A DNA stretch of 13,687 nucleotides from Alphaproteobacteria bacterium (GTDB lineage: Bacteria > Pseudomonadota > Alphaproteobacteria > SMXP01), in contig JANQLI010000080.1 of assembly GCA_028280675.1 (NCBI GenBank), positions 1 through 13,687 of the forward strand, given 5' to 3'. Position 1 is the first letter of the stretch; every line of letters begins with the position of its first letter. Under the pieces are notes generated by a model that saw only the letters and a list, made by a program, of their open reading frames with translations, was not told the origin of the DNA and did no database searches. Of the stretch, positions 1-6,168 are shown piece by piece. A program made the position numbers and the translations under genes.

Positions 1-887
1 GTTTGCATGCCGCAAAGGCGGCACGCATGGGCAAGCCGCTGGAGGTCGCCATTGCTGTACTTTGTGAGCCTGCGATCCATATGGCATCTGCCACCAGTGC
101 CCATTTTGGCGATGATGAGTATGGCTATGCCGGAGCCTTGCGCGGGGAAGCGTTAGATGTGGTGAAATGTGAGACGGTGGATCTTGAAGTGCCTGCAACG
201 GCCGAATGGGTTCTCGAAGGGGAGGTTATCTATGAGGAGCATCCCATCGGCGCGCATTCTAATCCAGTTGGGTATTACGATCTTGTGCAAAGTTTCCCAT
301 TGGTGAAGGTCAATTGCATCACACATCGGGAGGATCCTCTGTGGTATGCCACCATGGAAATGGTGCCGCCGTTTGATCATAACTATATTGGCTCTCTGCC
401 ATTGGAAGGCGAACTCTTAAGTGATCTCAAGTCCAAGATTCCGGAAGTACAGGATGTCGTGGTCACGCCCAATTTACACTATATCATTCAGTTATCTGTA
501 GATGGTGCGGATAAACCACATGTGGAGTTTGGAAAGTATGTCTTGCATGCTGTGTGGGGTGCGGCGGGCCGATGGGCGCGTACAGCGAAATGGGTCACCG
601 TCGTTGGCCCTGATGTTGATCCCTATGACCCTGCATCAGTGGAATGGGCCATCATGACGCGCGTGCAACCGAAGTCGGATACGATTATCAACGATGTGGG
701 GCAGGCGATGGTGCTTGATCCATCTGCGCCGAAAGGTCCCCAAGGCGGAGCGACCAGTTCGGAACAAATCGGCTTTGACGCCACGATTAAAATTCCAGAA
801 CGCTTTGATGCGTATGCAAAAGTTTCCAATGCAACACCGGAAGAGGTCGCAGCGATTGCCGAAAAGGTAAAAGGGCTTTGGGATTAG
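1..887 (+). CDS. UbiD-family prenyl-FMN-dependent decarboxylase, C-terminal part (5' end outside window)
   Basis: The reading frame is open from the window edge, so the true start lies upstream; about 295 residues are present, against roughly 440-500 for the family. The family is recognised by DDEYGYAGALRGE, followed by VKCETVDLEVPA, a VLEGEV strand and THREDPLWYAT, all close to UbiD consensus. UbiD enzymes use prenylated FMN to decarboxylate or carboxylate unsaturated or aromatic acids in the cytoplasm; the cofactor is made by UbiX, which is not seen here. The catalytic loop is odd. Where most members have E-G-P-F-G-E before GYY (E277 and E282 of fungal Fdc1), this one reads E-H-P-I-G-A, with Ala in place of the second Glu and about three extra residues before GYY. 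A specialised catabolic decarboxylase is therefore likelier than the ubiquinone enzyme. It converges on the next gene with 6 bases between the stops. Family assignment is strong; the substrate is unknown. Confidence 0.9.
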   Translation, partial: LHAAKAARMGKPLEVAIAVLCEPAIHMASATSAHFGDDEYGYAGALRGEALDVVKCETVDLEVPATAEWVLEGEVIYEEHPIGAHSNPVGYYDLVQSFPLVKVNCITHREDPLWYATMEMVPPFDHNYIGSLPLEGELLSDLKSKIPEVQDVVVTPNLHYIIQLSVDGADKPHVEFGKYVLHAVWGAAGRWARTAKWVTVVGPDVDPYDPASVEWAIMTRVQPKSDTIINDVGQAMVLDPSAPKGPQGGATSSEQIGFDATIKIPERFDAYAKVSNATPEEVAAIAEKVKGLWD

Positions 888-893
888 TGGGTT

Positions 894-1526
894 TTACCGC
901 CGCATTAAACGAAACGCAACATCGGGCCCCATGCCTTGATGAATCGAGAGTTGTATCCATAATTGTGCCAGAGGTTCGAGCAGACGCGCTGCCGTCAAGG
1001 GACCGGCATCAACCGCGTCAAAGCCTAATTCTGCGCAGAGTGCGTTGACAATCTCTTTGGCTTTGGCATCATCCCCGCAGGTCAGCATTGTTGCTGCCCC
1101 TTCCGGATAGATCGGATTTTCCATATTCGGCCATCCCGTCATGTTCAGGCCTTTGGCGATACGGGCTTCGGGCGCCATTGCGGCGATGTGTTCCGCGGCT
1201 GATGTATCTGTGCCGACAGTCAGGTTATCATATGTTGCGTTGAGGGGATTGACGCAATCCATCACGATTTGTCCTTTGAGTCCTCCCATCGCATCAATGG
1301 CTTCTTTCGTGGTTTCGAAATGTGTCGCCAGCACCACAATATCGGCGCTCTCTGCGGCCTCACTCACGGATGCTGCGCGTGCATTATGACCAGCGTCGTT
1401 CACAATGGATTGTGCTTTATCGCTGCTTGGATCACGTGCACCGAAAACGACATCATGTCCTAATGCGGCCCAACGCTTTCCCACAATTGACCCAACACGG
1501 CCAATGCCAATAATTGCGATTTTCAT
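894..1526 (-). CDS. NADP oxidoreductase of the coenzyme F420-dependent / reductase-like Rossmann family
   Basis: The 210-residue protein begins MKIAIIGIGRVG, a dinucleotide-binding G7-x-G9-x2-G12 turn. It then has FGARDP at the end of the second strand; an Arg there usually reads the 2'-phosphate of NADPH. The order MDCVNPL, AKGLNMTGW and MLTCGDD continues the pattern of the NADPH:F420 reductase-like family (NAD_binding_F420), which has many members in organisms that do not use F420. Size is normal for the family. The start is the ATG at 1526, preceded by a weak GGAA at about seven bases. It lies 164 bases downstream of the Rieske gene on the same strand, so co-transcription is possible but not certain, and a stem-loop sits between them. 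The likely role is a cytoplasmic NADPH-dependent reduction of a small substrate. It is not an obvious electron donor for the oxygenase, as it has no FAD or iron-sulfur motif. Confidence 0.85.
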   Translation of the reverse strand: MKIAIIGIGRVGSIVGKRWAALGHDVVFGARDPSSDKAQSIVNDAGHNARAASVSEAAESADIVVLATHFETTKEAIDAMGGLKGQIVMDCVNPLNATYDNLTVGTDTSAAEHIAAMAPEARIAKGLNMTGWPNMENPIYPEGAATMLTCGDDAKAKEIVNALCAELGFDAVDAGPLTAARLLEPLAQLWIQLSIHQGMGPDVAFRLMRR

Positions 1527-1613
1527 GGAACGATTCCGATTTAATTAAATATGCCATACATTATGGGGCACGAATATTTTGAAAACATACAACAATACAA
1601 CTCTGAAGGGGTC

Positions 1614-1675
1614 ATCGCCGGTCTCTATATGGTGTCAGGGAGGACCGGGAGGAAATCCGTATAGAAACCGGCGAT
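1614..1675. repeat. Imperfect inverted repeat / stem-loop downstream of the Rieske gene
   Basis: The arms 1614-1629 and 1660-1675 pair at 15 of 16 positions (ATCGCCGGTCTCTAT against ATAGAAACCGGCGAT plus one more pair), closing a loop of 30 bases. The loop contains a short direct repeat, GGGAGGA. The structure starts 15 bases past the Rieske stop codon and ends about 88 bases before the start of the oxidoreductase gene. No run of T follows on either strand, so it is not a classical intrinsic terminator. It may stabilise or process the mRNA, attenuate read-through, or be an interspersed palindromic element. Confidence 0.55.
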
Positions 1676-1690
1676 TATGCGATAACAGTT

Positions 1691-2833
1691 CTATTCTGCG
1701 GCATGTATTTTTGCTTCTTTTGCGGTCAGAAGGGGGACAGAATCGATAACCCAGTTTTTCGATGTACGCCGGGCAGGACTTGGTATGGTATAGGCAACAC
1801 GGCCTTTGTTCTCATCCACTTTACGGCTATCAATCCGCCAGCCTTTGTTTTCCCAATTTTTGAGGTATTGCCGGTAGACTGCAAGAATTTTGTCTGCAGG
1901 GACCAGCACTTCCTTGATATTTGTTTCGGGCCAAACCGCGGGATCAACTTTTTCGCAAATGACGCGGTCTTCTTCGGCCACAAACATCGACCGCTTCTTA
2001 ATCTCCTCATCATAATCGCTTTCATGAAGGAAGTTTCTGAGGATCACGACAAAGACATTGGTGTTAAACTCATCAATTGGTGTTTCAAACTTATTGATCA
2101 GGAAGAAACTGTCGCCTGTGATGTTGAGACGATTAAATGCCGTGCTGGGTCCAAAGTAGCCAGCATGAAAATTGGACTGACCCGCGCCTTGTTTGACATT
2201 CTTCATCTCACCTTCAGTCGCCCAATCTTCACTGCCAATTGTATAGAGACCAGCTTTTGTGGAGGCGCCCCATTCGGTTTCTTCGACATTTAATTCAGGA
2301 ATGATGTAATCGTTTTTATCTCCGGCAAATTGCATGCCGGTGTGGACATACTCGGCATGGGCAGGATCAAGCGCCGCTTCTTGTGAGCGCTCGAAATTGG
2401 TTTTCCATTGATAGTTCAAATGGACCGCCGCCCATGTCTCATCGCCATATTCAGGGATGTCCATAATTGGCGGGCGCTCGTCTTCAGGGAGGTCGCCGAG
2501 GAAGGCAAAGATCAGCCCGTATTTTTCGACAACGGGATAGGCATCAATATGAGACCGTGCGGGGATCTTAGCATCCACGCCCATAGACGGAATGGCGACG
2601 CATTCCCCTTGGCCATTAAATTTCCACCCATGATAAGGGCACTCAAGGCAATCATCTTTAATCTTGCCCATAGAAAGAGAGGCTGCCCGGTGGGTACAAA
2701 TATCGCTTACGCAGTGCGCTTCGCCTTTTGAATCACGGAAGATGGCAAGGTTTTGTCCGAGAGCGCGAATTTTGATGGGCTTGTCAGTGAGGTCGGTGCT
2801 GATCGAAACGGGGTACCAAAAATTAATAAACAT
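1691..2833 (-). CDS. Rieske [2Fe-2S] non-heme iron oxygenase, terminal (alpha) subunit
   Basis: The 380-residue protein has an N-terminal Rieske domain with C46-T-H48 and C65-P-Y-H68, the usual C-x-H-x16-C-x2-H cluster ligands. The C-terminal catalytic domain carries D156-P-A-H159-x4-H164, two His ligands of the mononuclear iron plus the bridging Asp; D289 in EEDRVICE is the probable third ligand. Length and the single-subunit look resemble the phthalate/vanillate/carbazole-type oxygenases rather than the alpha-beta naphthalene type. Such enzymes hydroxylate or demethylate ring substrates with O2 and electrons from a reductase. No reductase or ferredoxin and no beta subunit is encoded nearby. 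The start is the ATG at 2833 (MFINFWYPV), because an AAGGAGA lies seven bases upstream; an in-frame ATG at 2854 lacks a comparable site. It lies 44 bases after the DUF1330 gene and is probably co-transcribed with it. The substrate is unknown. Confidence 0.93.
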   Translation of the reverse strand: MFINFWYPVSISTDLTDKPIKIRALGQNLAIFRDSKGEAHCVSDICTHRAASLSMGKIKDDCLECPYHGWKFNGQGECVAIPSMGVDAKIPARSHIDAYPVVEKYGLIFAFLGDLPEDERPPIMDIPEYGDETWAAVHLNYQWKTNFERSQEAALDPAHAEYVHTGMQFAGDKNDYIIPELNVEETEWGASTKAGLYTIGSEDWATEGEMKNVKQGAGQSNFHAGYFGPSTAFNRLNITGDSFFLINKFETPIDEFNTNVFVVILRNFLHESDYDEEIKKRSMFVAEEDRVICEKVDPAVWPETNIKEVLVPADKILAVYRQYLKNWENKGWRIDSRKVDENKGRVAYTIPSPARRTSKNWVIDSVPLLTAKEAKIHAAE

Positions 2834-2840
2834 GAGATGG

Positions 2841-2847
2841 TCTCCTT
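2841..2847 (-). promoter_or_regulatory. Ribosome binding site deciding the Rieske oxygenase start
   Basis: AAGGAGA on the minus strand, seven bases before the ATG at 2833. It selects this start over the in-frame ATG at 2854, which would add seven residues and overlap the ribosome site. Confidence 0.8.
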
Positions 2848-2877
2848 GGTGCATATGTGTGCATAAGAACGGATGCG

Positions 2878-3186
2878 TTAATCACTCGATGGCGCGACAG
2901 GTACGCGCGCCATCTCAAATGTGCCGGTTCCTTCGCGGAGCGGCATAACCTCGTTGCAGTAATAATCAGACTCCCGGAACTTTGCGAGTGTCTCTTCCGA
3001 GTCAAATTCGACAATGATAAAGAGCTTGTCTTTGAGGTAGTCCCCTTCATAAACCTTATCGATCTTGCCGCGGAATAAATACTTGCCATTGAGTTCTTTG
3101 ATATAGGCTTCGGATTTGTGGTGATATTCCCACAGGCCATCTGTGTAGTCCGTAATATCACATATCGCCACGAGGTATGCTGCCAC
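2878..3186 (-). CDS. DUF1330 family protein (dimeric alpha/beta-barrel fold)
   Basis: A 102-residue protein that begins MAAYLVAICDITD. It continues with a Tyr/His-rich helix, a central KVYEGDYLKDKLFIIVEFDS and DYYCNEVMPLREG, the pattern of DUF1330. That family has a dimeric alpha+beta barrel fold related to antibiotic-biosynthesis monooxygenases and EthD. The biochemical function of DUF1330 proteins is mostly unknown; small barrels of this kind often isomerise, cleave or bind hydrophobic pathway intermediates. The start codon is GTG at 3186, supported by AGAGGA seven bases upstream. It is the first gene of the minus-strand block that continues into the Rieske oxygenase 44 bases on, so a role on the oxygenase substrate or product is plausible. 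A perfect FNR/FixK-type palindrome lies 56-69 bases upstream of the start, where an activator would sit. Confidence 0.82.
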   Translation of the reverse strand: MAAYLVAICDITDYTDGLWEYHHKSEAYIKELNGKYLFRGKIDKVYEGDYLKDKLFIIVEFDSEETLAKFRESDYYCNEVMPLREGTGTFEMARVPVAPSSD

Positions 3187-3241
3187 TGTTTTGTCCTCTC
3201 AATCATTTGAGTTTAGTTTTGATAAAACCGCATATTTCCCA

Positions 3242-3255
3242 TTGATGTACATCAA
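3242..3255 (-). promoter_or_regulatory. FNR/FixK-type binding site upstream of the DUF1330-Rieske block
   Basis: TTGATGTACATCAA is a perfect 14-base palindrome matching the FNR/Anr/FixK/Dnr consensus TTGAT-N4-ATCAA. It lies 56-69 bases before the GTG start of the DUF1330 gene. With a centre at -41.5, transcription would start near 3207, leaving a leader of about 20 bases that holds the ribosome site. The matching -10 region is weak (AT-rich, no clear TATAAT), which is normal for an activated promoter. Binding itself is inferred. Confidence 0.65.
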
Positions 3256-3295
3256 CGCAGGCACTTAAAGCTGAAGTTTTTGTTTTTGAAGTGCA

Positions 3296-3308
3296 AGTGA
3301 TTATCACT
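3296..3308. repeat. 13-base palindrome AGTGAT-T-ATCACT
   Basis: Two perfect six-base arms around one base, placed just after the stop codon of the NTF2-like gene (which ends at 3314) and about 40 bases upstream of the FNR-type box. It could be an operator half of the same promoter or chance. The adjacent bases 3261-3294 also form a weak GCACTT/AAGTGC pair with a 22-base spacer. No terminator-like T run follows on the minus strand. Confidence 0.35.
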
Positions 3309-3313
3309 ATTGC

Positions 3314-3715
3314 TTAATCGTTTGGGCGCATGAGTTCCCGGTAAATAAACCAGCCGTGTGGGCTATCTGTCTTGCGCTTGAAAATCACAAGAAAAGAGCC
3401 TGACTTCGCAATCACCTGATCACCTGTTTTCGCGGTGAGTGTGATGGTGTACTCACCCCGGCAAAATCCCAAATCACCACTGACTTCTAAATCGAAGGCG
3501 TTGTCTTGTATAGCGGCGTGAAAGTTTGTTAGCGATGCAGCATGGTAGTCGTGCAATGCATCAAAGCCTTGCACTGTTTCCCCCGCAGCGTTCACGAGGA
3601 GTGTTTCTTCGGTAAAGTGGGAAAGAAGGGTCTCCATATCGCCATGTTGAAAGGCATTAAAGTGACTCTTGCGAAGGTCGCGAATATTTTGAAGGTCTAT
3701 GTTGTGATCAGACAT
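3314..3715 (-). CDS. NTF2/SnoaL-like (DUF4440-type) small protein
   Basis: A 133-residue protein with the layout of the NTF2-like superfamily. It has an N-terminal helix region (LQNIRDLRKSHFNAFQHGDMETLLSHFTEE) given here by its ends only, then a LLVNAAGETVQGFDAL segment and a long antiparallel sheet with DLGFCRGEYTITL and SGSFLVIFKRK. GW-x2-YREL closes it, as in many SnoaL/DUF4440 proteins. These cone-shaped folds act as isomerases, dehydratases, cyclases or binding proteins, and the family alone does not give a reaction. No signal peptide is seen, so it should be cytoplasmic. The start is the ATG at 3715; the Shine-Dalgarno region is poor. It follows the membrane-protein gene by 15 bases and is probably translated from the same mRNA. 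Confidence 0.78.
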   Translation of the reverse strand: MSDHNIDLQNIRDLRKSHFNAFQHGDMETLLSHFTEETLLVNAAGETVQGFDALHDYHAASLTNFHAAIQDNAFDLEVSGDLGFCRGEYTITLTAKTGDQVIAKSGSFLVIFKRKTDSPHGWFIYRELMRPND

Positions 3716-3730
3716 GCGCGTTTGCTTTGC

Positions 3731-4393
3731 TTAAAATGGCTTTGTTGTTCCCATAAATCCAATGATTGCAATCAGACTATACATGAGCATTGCCCAGGCC
3801 ATCGTCATGTTTGTCATGCGCCGTATCTCTGCCTCTTTTTCAGGTGTTGATCCATCGGGCCCCATTTGCAGCAATGTCGTGAAGGGTTGGAACTTTGTGT
3901 CAATGCCCAGGACGATCCAATATAAAAGCCCAAAAAGAGTCAGCTTGAAGCTGAGCCATTGTTGGTCAATCGGTGCTGATGTTATGAGAGACGTGATTCC
4001 GATCAAGACGATCACTAATCCCATCACAGCTTCGAAGAGTTTGTTGATCTTGAGGAGCTGTGCCGCCAAGCGCGTTCCTTTGCGCAAAACCACACCCAAA
4101 TGAAGGGCCGACCAACCAATCCCGATCCCCCATCCCAGCGTTAGAAGCGCAGGGCTGAAGTTATAAAGACCTAATGAGTGCATGAGCTGCATGCCCACCG
4201 GTAAAATCAAAGCAAAGCTGAGTCGCGGGAAGAGATCGATATAAAAGGCCATTTTAATGAGCGTGGCGCGTGTCTCATAGCTCAGTTTGCTATCGCGTAT
4301 AAATACCATCGTCATATAGACACCAACGTCGCCTCCCAGCCAGAAAACGAAGAGGAGAATGTGGCAATAGATCCAGATGAAGTGCATATCCAT
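3731..4393 (-). CDS. Six-helix integral membrane protein of unknown function (CopD/DUF2269-like in appearance)
   Basis: The 220-residue protein has hydrophobic stretches at about residues 5-30, 54-72, 80-103, 117-138, 148-166 and 197-216. The first helix contains H11 and the conserved-looking WLGGDVGVY (18-26), and the second starts with D53-L-F-P-R57. The last two helices are separated by a charged loop with several Glu, Lys and Arg. This layout resembles the CopD/DUF2269-type membrane proteins, some of which bind heme or copper through helix His residues, but I cannot assign it firmly. The start at 4393 (MDMHFIW) is the first good ATG. It is first in a two-gene unit with the NTF2-like gene, and an FNR/FixK-type box lies 68-81 bases upstream of its start. 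A redox, sensing or substrate-uptake role in the membrane is possible; none is shown. Confidence 0.72.
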   Translation of the reverse strand: MDMHFIWIYCHILLFVFWLGGDVGVYMTMVFIRDSKLSYETRATLIKMAFYIDLFPRLSFALILPVGMQLMHSLGLYNFSPALLTLGWGIGIGWSALHLGVVLRKGTRLAAQLLKINKLFEAVMGLVIVLIGITSLITSAPIDQQWLSFKLTLFGLLYWIVLGIDTKFQPFTTLLQMGPDGSTPEKEAEIRRMTNMTMAWAMLMYSLIAIIGFMGTTKPF

Positions 4394-4460
4394 GCTAATG
4401 ACCTGATTTACCTATATGAATCCGTGATGGCATAGCTCTGAAATAAAGCCTCTGTTCTCA

Positions 4461-4474
4461 TTGATATACATCAA
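4461..4474. promoter_or_regulatory. Second FNR/FixK-type binding site, between the membrane-protein gene and the TRAP operon
   Basis: TTGATATACATCAA has both half-sites of the FNR/FixK consensus intact. It lies 68-81 bases before the start of the minus-strand membrane-protein gene and 118-131 bases before the plus-strand TRAP start, so it could serve either direction. The shorter distance favours the membrane/NTF2-like unit. No strong -10 hexamer was identified for either orientation. The near-identity to the box at 3242-3255 makes chance less likely. Confidence 0.6.
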
Positions 4475-4534
4475 TTCACCAGATGTTTTACGCAGTAGCG
4501 TGGCCCGCAAATCCATAAAAAGGACTAATTGTGC

Positions 4535-4558
4535 TTGAGATCCTTCAGCAGATCTCAA
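4535..4558. promoter_or_regulatory. Palindrome upstream of the TRAP operon, candidate operator or leader hairpin
   Basis: TTGAGATC and GATCTCAA form perfect eight-base arms around an eight-base spacer (CTTCAGCA), ending 33 bases before the ATG of the solute-binding protein gene. The position suits a repressor operator over the promoter or leader, or a hairpin in the 5' untranslated RNA. No T run follows, so it is not an intrinsic terminator. The regulator is not in the window. Confidence 0.5.
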
Positions 4559-4591
4559 TGTATTGGCTCTTAGCGAAAGCGGTAAACATTT

Positions 4592-5638
4592 ATGTTTCAT
4601 CTCAGTCAGTCATGTCGCTGTCTTATGTGTCTATTTATCATTGCTGGATGGAGCATGCTGCCTGGCGTGGTGCAAGCCGAGACTGAGTTTATCGCGGCGG
4701 GGCGTGCACCCGTTGGCTCGCCATGGGATGATCACTGGACTCATGTGAAGCAGATTATGGAAGAGTCGGGTGAGTTCAGAACGAAATACTTCATCCGTGG
4801 CGAGCTGGGCAATGATGATGAAGTGCTTGCCATGTTACGGCGAAACCGGATTCAGTTTTTTGGTACAGCGTTAGCCAATTGGACGTTGATTGTGCCTGAG
4901 TTGAATCTTCTTCTTGCGCCTGGTTTATTTGAGTCGAACGAAGAAGCGGATTATGTCATCGACAATTTCCTCAGCGAACCCATTGGAAAACTTTTTGCTG
5001 CGAAAGGGTTGACCTTTATCGGTTGGATTGAAGCGGGCTGGGTTCAAATCTTTAGTCAAAGACGTATATCACGGCCTGAAGATATTCAAAATTTGCGTAT
5101 TCGCACACTTCCGACAATTGCGCATCGTGCATTTGTTGAGGCGGTAGGAGCTGAATCTGTGTCGCTTGGCATGTCCGATACAATCCCCGCTTTGCAAACG
5201 GGTTTGATTGATGGAGGCTTAGTGAACACCGTCTTTCATGCTTATGTCACGTGGCGTGATGCGAGTCACCTCACACTGTCCTTTCATTCTTATGATCCTG
5301 CGGCGGTTGTCGTAAACAAAGCATGGTTTGATTCACTTTCAACGGAGCAGCAGAAGACGGTGCGCGATGCGGTGGGCAAGCCAACCTTGACGCGTAAAAC
5401 CGTGCGTGACCTTGAAGAAAAGTTGATCCAAGACATGGAATCGTGGGGGGTCAATATCACGCGTTTTAGTGAAGGCGAGAAGCTTGTATGGGAACAATAT
5501 TATCAAGCGGCACAGGATCGAATTGTCGCAGGGAGCGGGGAACATTCTCAAGACATTTTCGATGCAATCATAGCAGGGAAGAAAGCTTTTCGTGCGCTAA
5601 AAGATGATGGTGCTGCGCAACGTGAGGATCAGCCATGA
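4592..5638 (+). CDS. dctP: TRAP transporter solute-binding protein (DctP family)
   Basis: A 348-residue periplasmic protein. A signal peptide is visible, with a hydrophobic core at about 10-27 and likely cleavage after VVQA (residue 29). DctP-family features are LRNRIQFFGT-like sampling of the first lobe (about 82-92), the LRIRTLP segment with R171 as the likely carboxylate-clamping Arg, and ALQTGLIDGG (200-209), the usual hinge motif. Members bind an organic acid and hand it to the DctQM membrane pair, with Na+-driven uptake. The clamping Arg suggests a carboxylate ligand; which one cannot be told. The ATG at 4592 gives a complete signal peptide; a later in-frame ATG at 4625 shortens the n-region and has no better ribosome site. 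The stop overlaps the next start by four bases (ATGA). The gene symbol is family-level, not a claim of dicarboxylate specificity. Confidence 0.9.
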   Translation: MFHLSQSCRCLMCLFIIAGWSMLPGVVQAETEFIAAGRAPVGSPWDDHWTHVKQIMEESGEFRTKYFIRGELGNDDEVLAMLRRNRIQFFGTALANWTLIVPELNLLLAPGLFESNEEADYVIDNFLSEPIGKLFAAKGLTFIGWIEAGWVQIFSQRRISRPEDIQNLRIRTLPTIAHRAFVEAVGAESVSLGMSDTIPALQTGLIDGGLVNTVFHAYVTWRDASHLTLSFHSYDPAAVVVNKAWFDSLSTEQQKTVRDAVGKPTLTRKTVRDLEEKLIQDMESWGVNITRFSEGEKLVWEQYYQAAQDRIVAGSGEHSQDIFDAIIAGKKAFRALKDDGAAQREDQP

Positions 5639-6168
5639 TCCCTGCAAAACGATTACTCACATTGTTAGAAAAAGCAGAGACGTTCATTTGCTTTTGCGCC
5701 TTCGCAGCAATGGCTATTATCTTGATGATCGATGTCGGTATGCGCGAAGTGCTCGGACTTGGCTGGTATGGGGCAAGTCAGCGCGCAACGATGGCGATGG
5801 TTGTTCTTGTTTTTATTGCGCTTGGTTTGGCAACGTCACATGGGGCTCACTTGCGCCCGCGTTTTGCAGATGGTCTTCTTCCAGAAACATGGGAGCCCAT
5901 TATTTTGCGGCTCTCAGATATTCTCACGGCATGTTTTTATGGGTTCGTCTCTCTTGTTGCCATCTTTGTTGTCATCGAGACATTTTCTCTTGGGGATCGC
6001 GTGACGACGATCAATTGGATTTTGTGGCCTATCCAAAGTGTGATGATTGTGGCTTTTGGAATTGGTGCTTTGCGCCACAGTCTCTATGCCCTTTTTCCAC
6101 CTTTGCGACCGGATGAAGATGCGCGGCTTGCGCGCTCCGACAATGCGCTGGGAGACTCGCGCGTATGA
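5635..6168 (+). CDS. dctQ: TRAP transporter small permease subunit (DctQ family)
   Basis: The 177-residue membrane protein has four hydrophobic segments, at about 15-35, 48-66, 92-115 and 124-145. It carries the family-type GAHLRPRFADGLLP loop after the second helix, as in the usual GAHLRVDLL of DctQ proteins. The N-terminal amphipathic stretch with LLEKAET and the following ICFCAFAAMA are also typical. It is the small subunit that joins DctM in the inner membrane and helps dock the solute-binding protein. Translation is coupled to both neighbours: its ATG overlaps the end of the DctP-like gene, and its stop overlaps the DctM-like start, each by four bases. Confidence 0.9.
   Translation: MIPAKRLLTLLEKAETFICFCAFAAMAIILMIDVGMREVLGLGWYGASQRATMAMVVLVFIALGLATSHGAHLRPRFADGLLPETWEPIILRLSDILTACFYGFVSLVAIFVVIETFSLGDRVTTINWILWPIQSVMIVAFGIGALRHSLYALFPPLRPDEDARLARSDNALGDSRV

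Noticed and set aside
2834..2854. Upstream ATG for the Rieske gene adding seven residues
   Set aside because: The strong AAGGAGA lies inside that extension and is correctly placed for the downstream ATG.
3261..3294. GCACTT/AAGTGC pair as a terminator for the NTF2-like gene
   Set aside because: Six-base arms with a 22-base AT-rich loop and no T tract on the minus strand; too weak.
4412..4600. 62-codon minus-strand frame upstream of the membrane-protein gene
   Set aside because: It covers the FNR-type box and the palindrome, has no ribosome site or recognisable features, and runs into the TRAP start.
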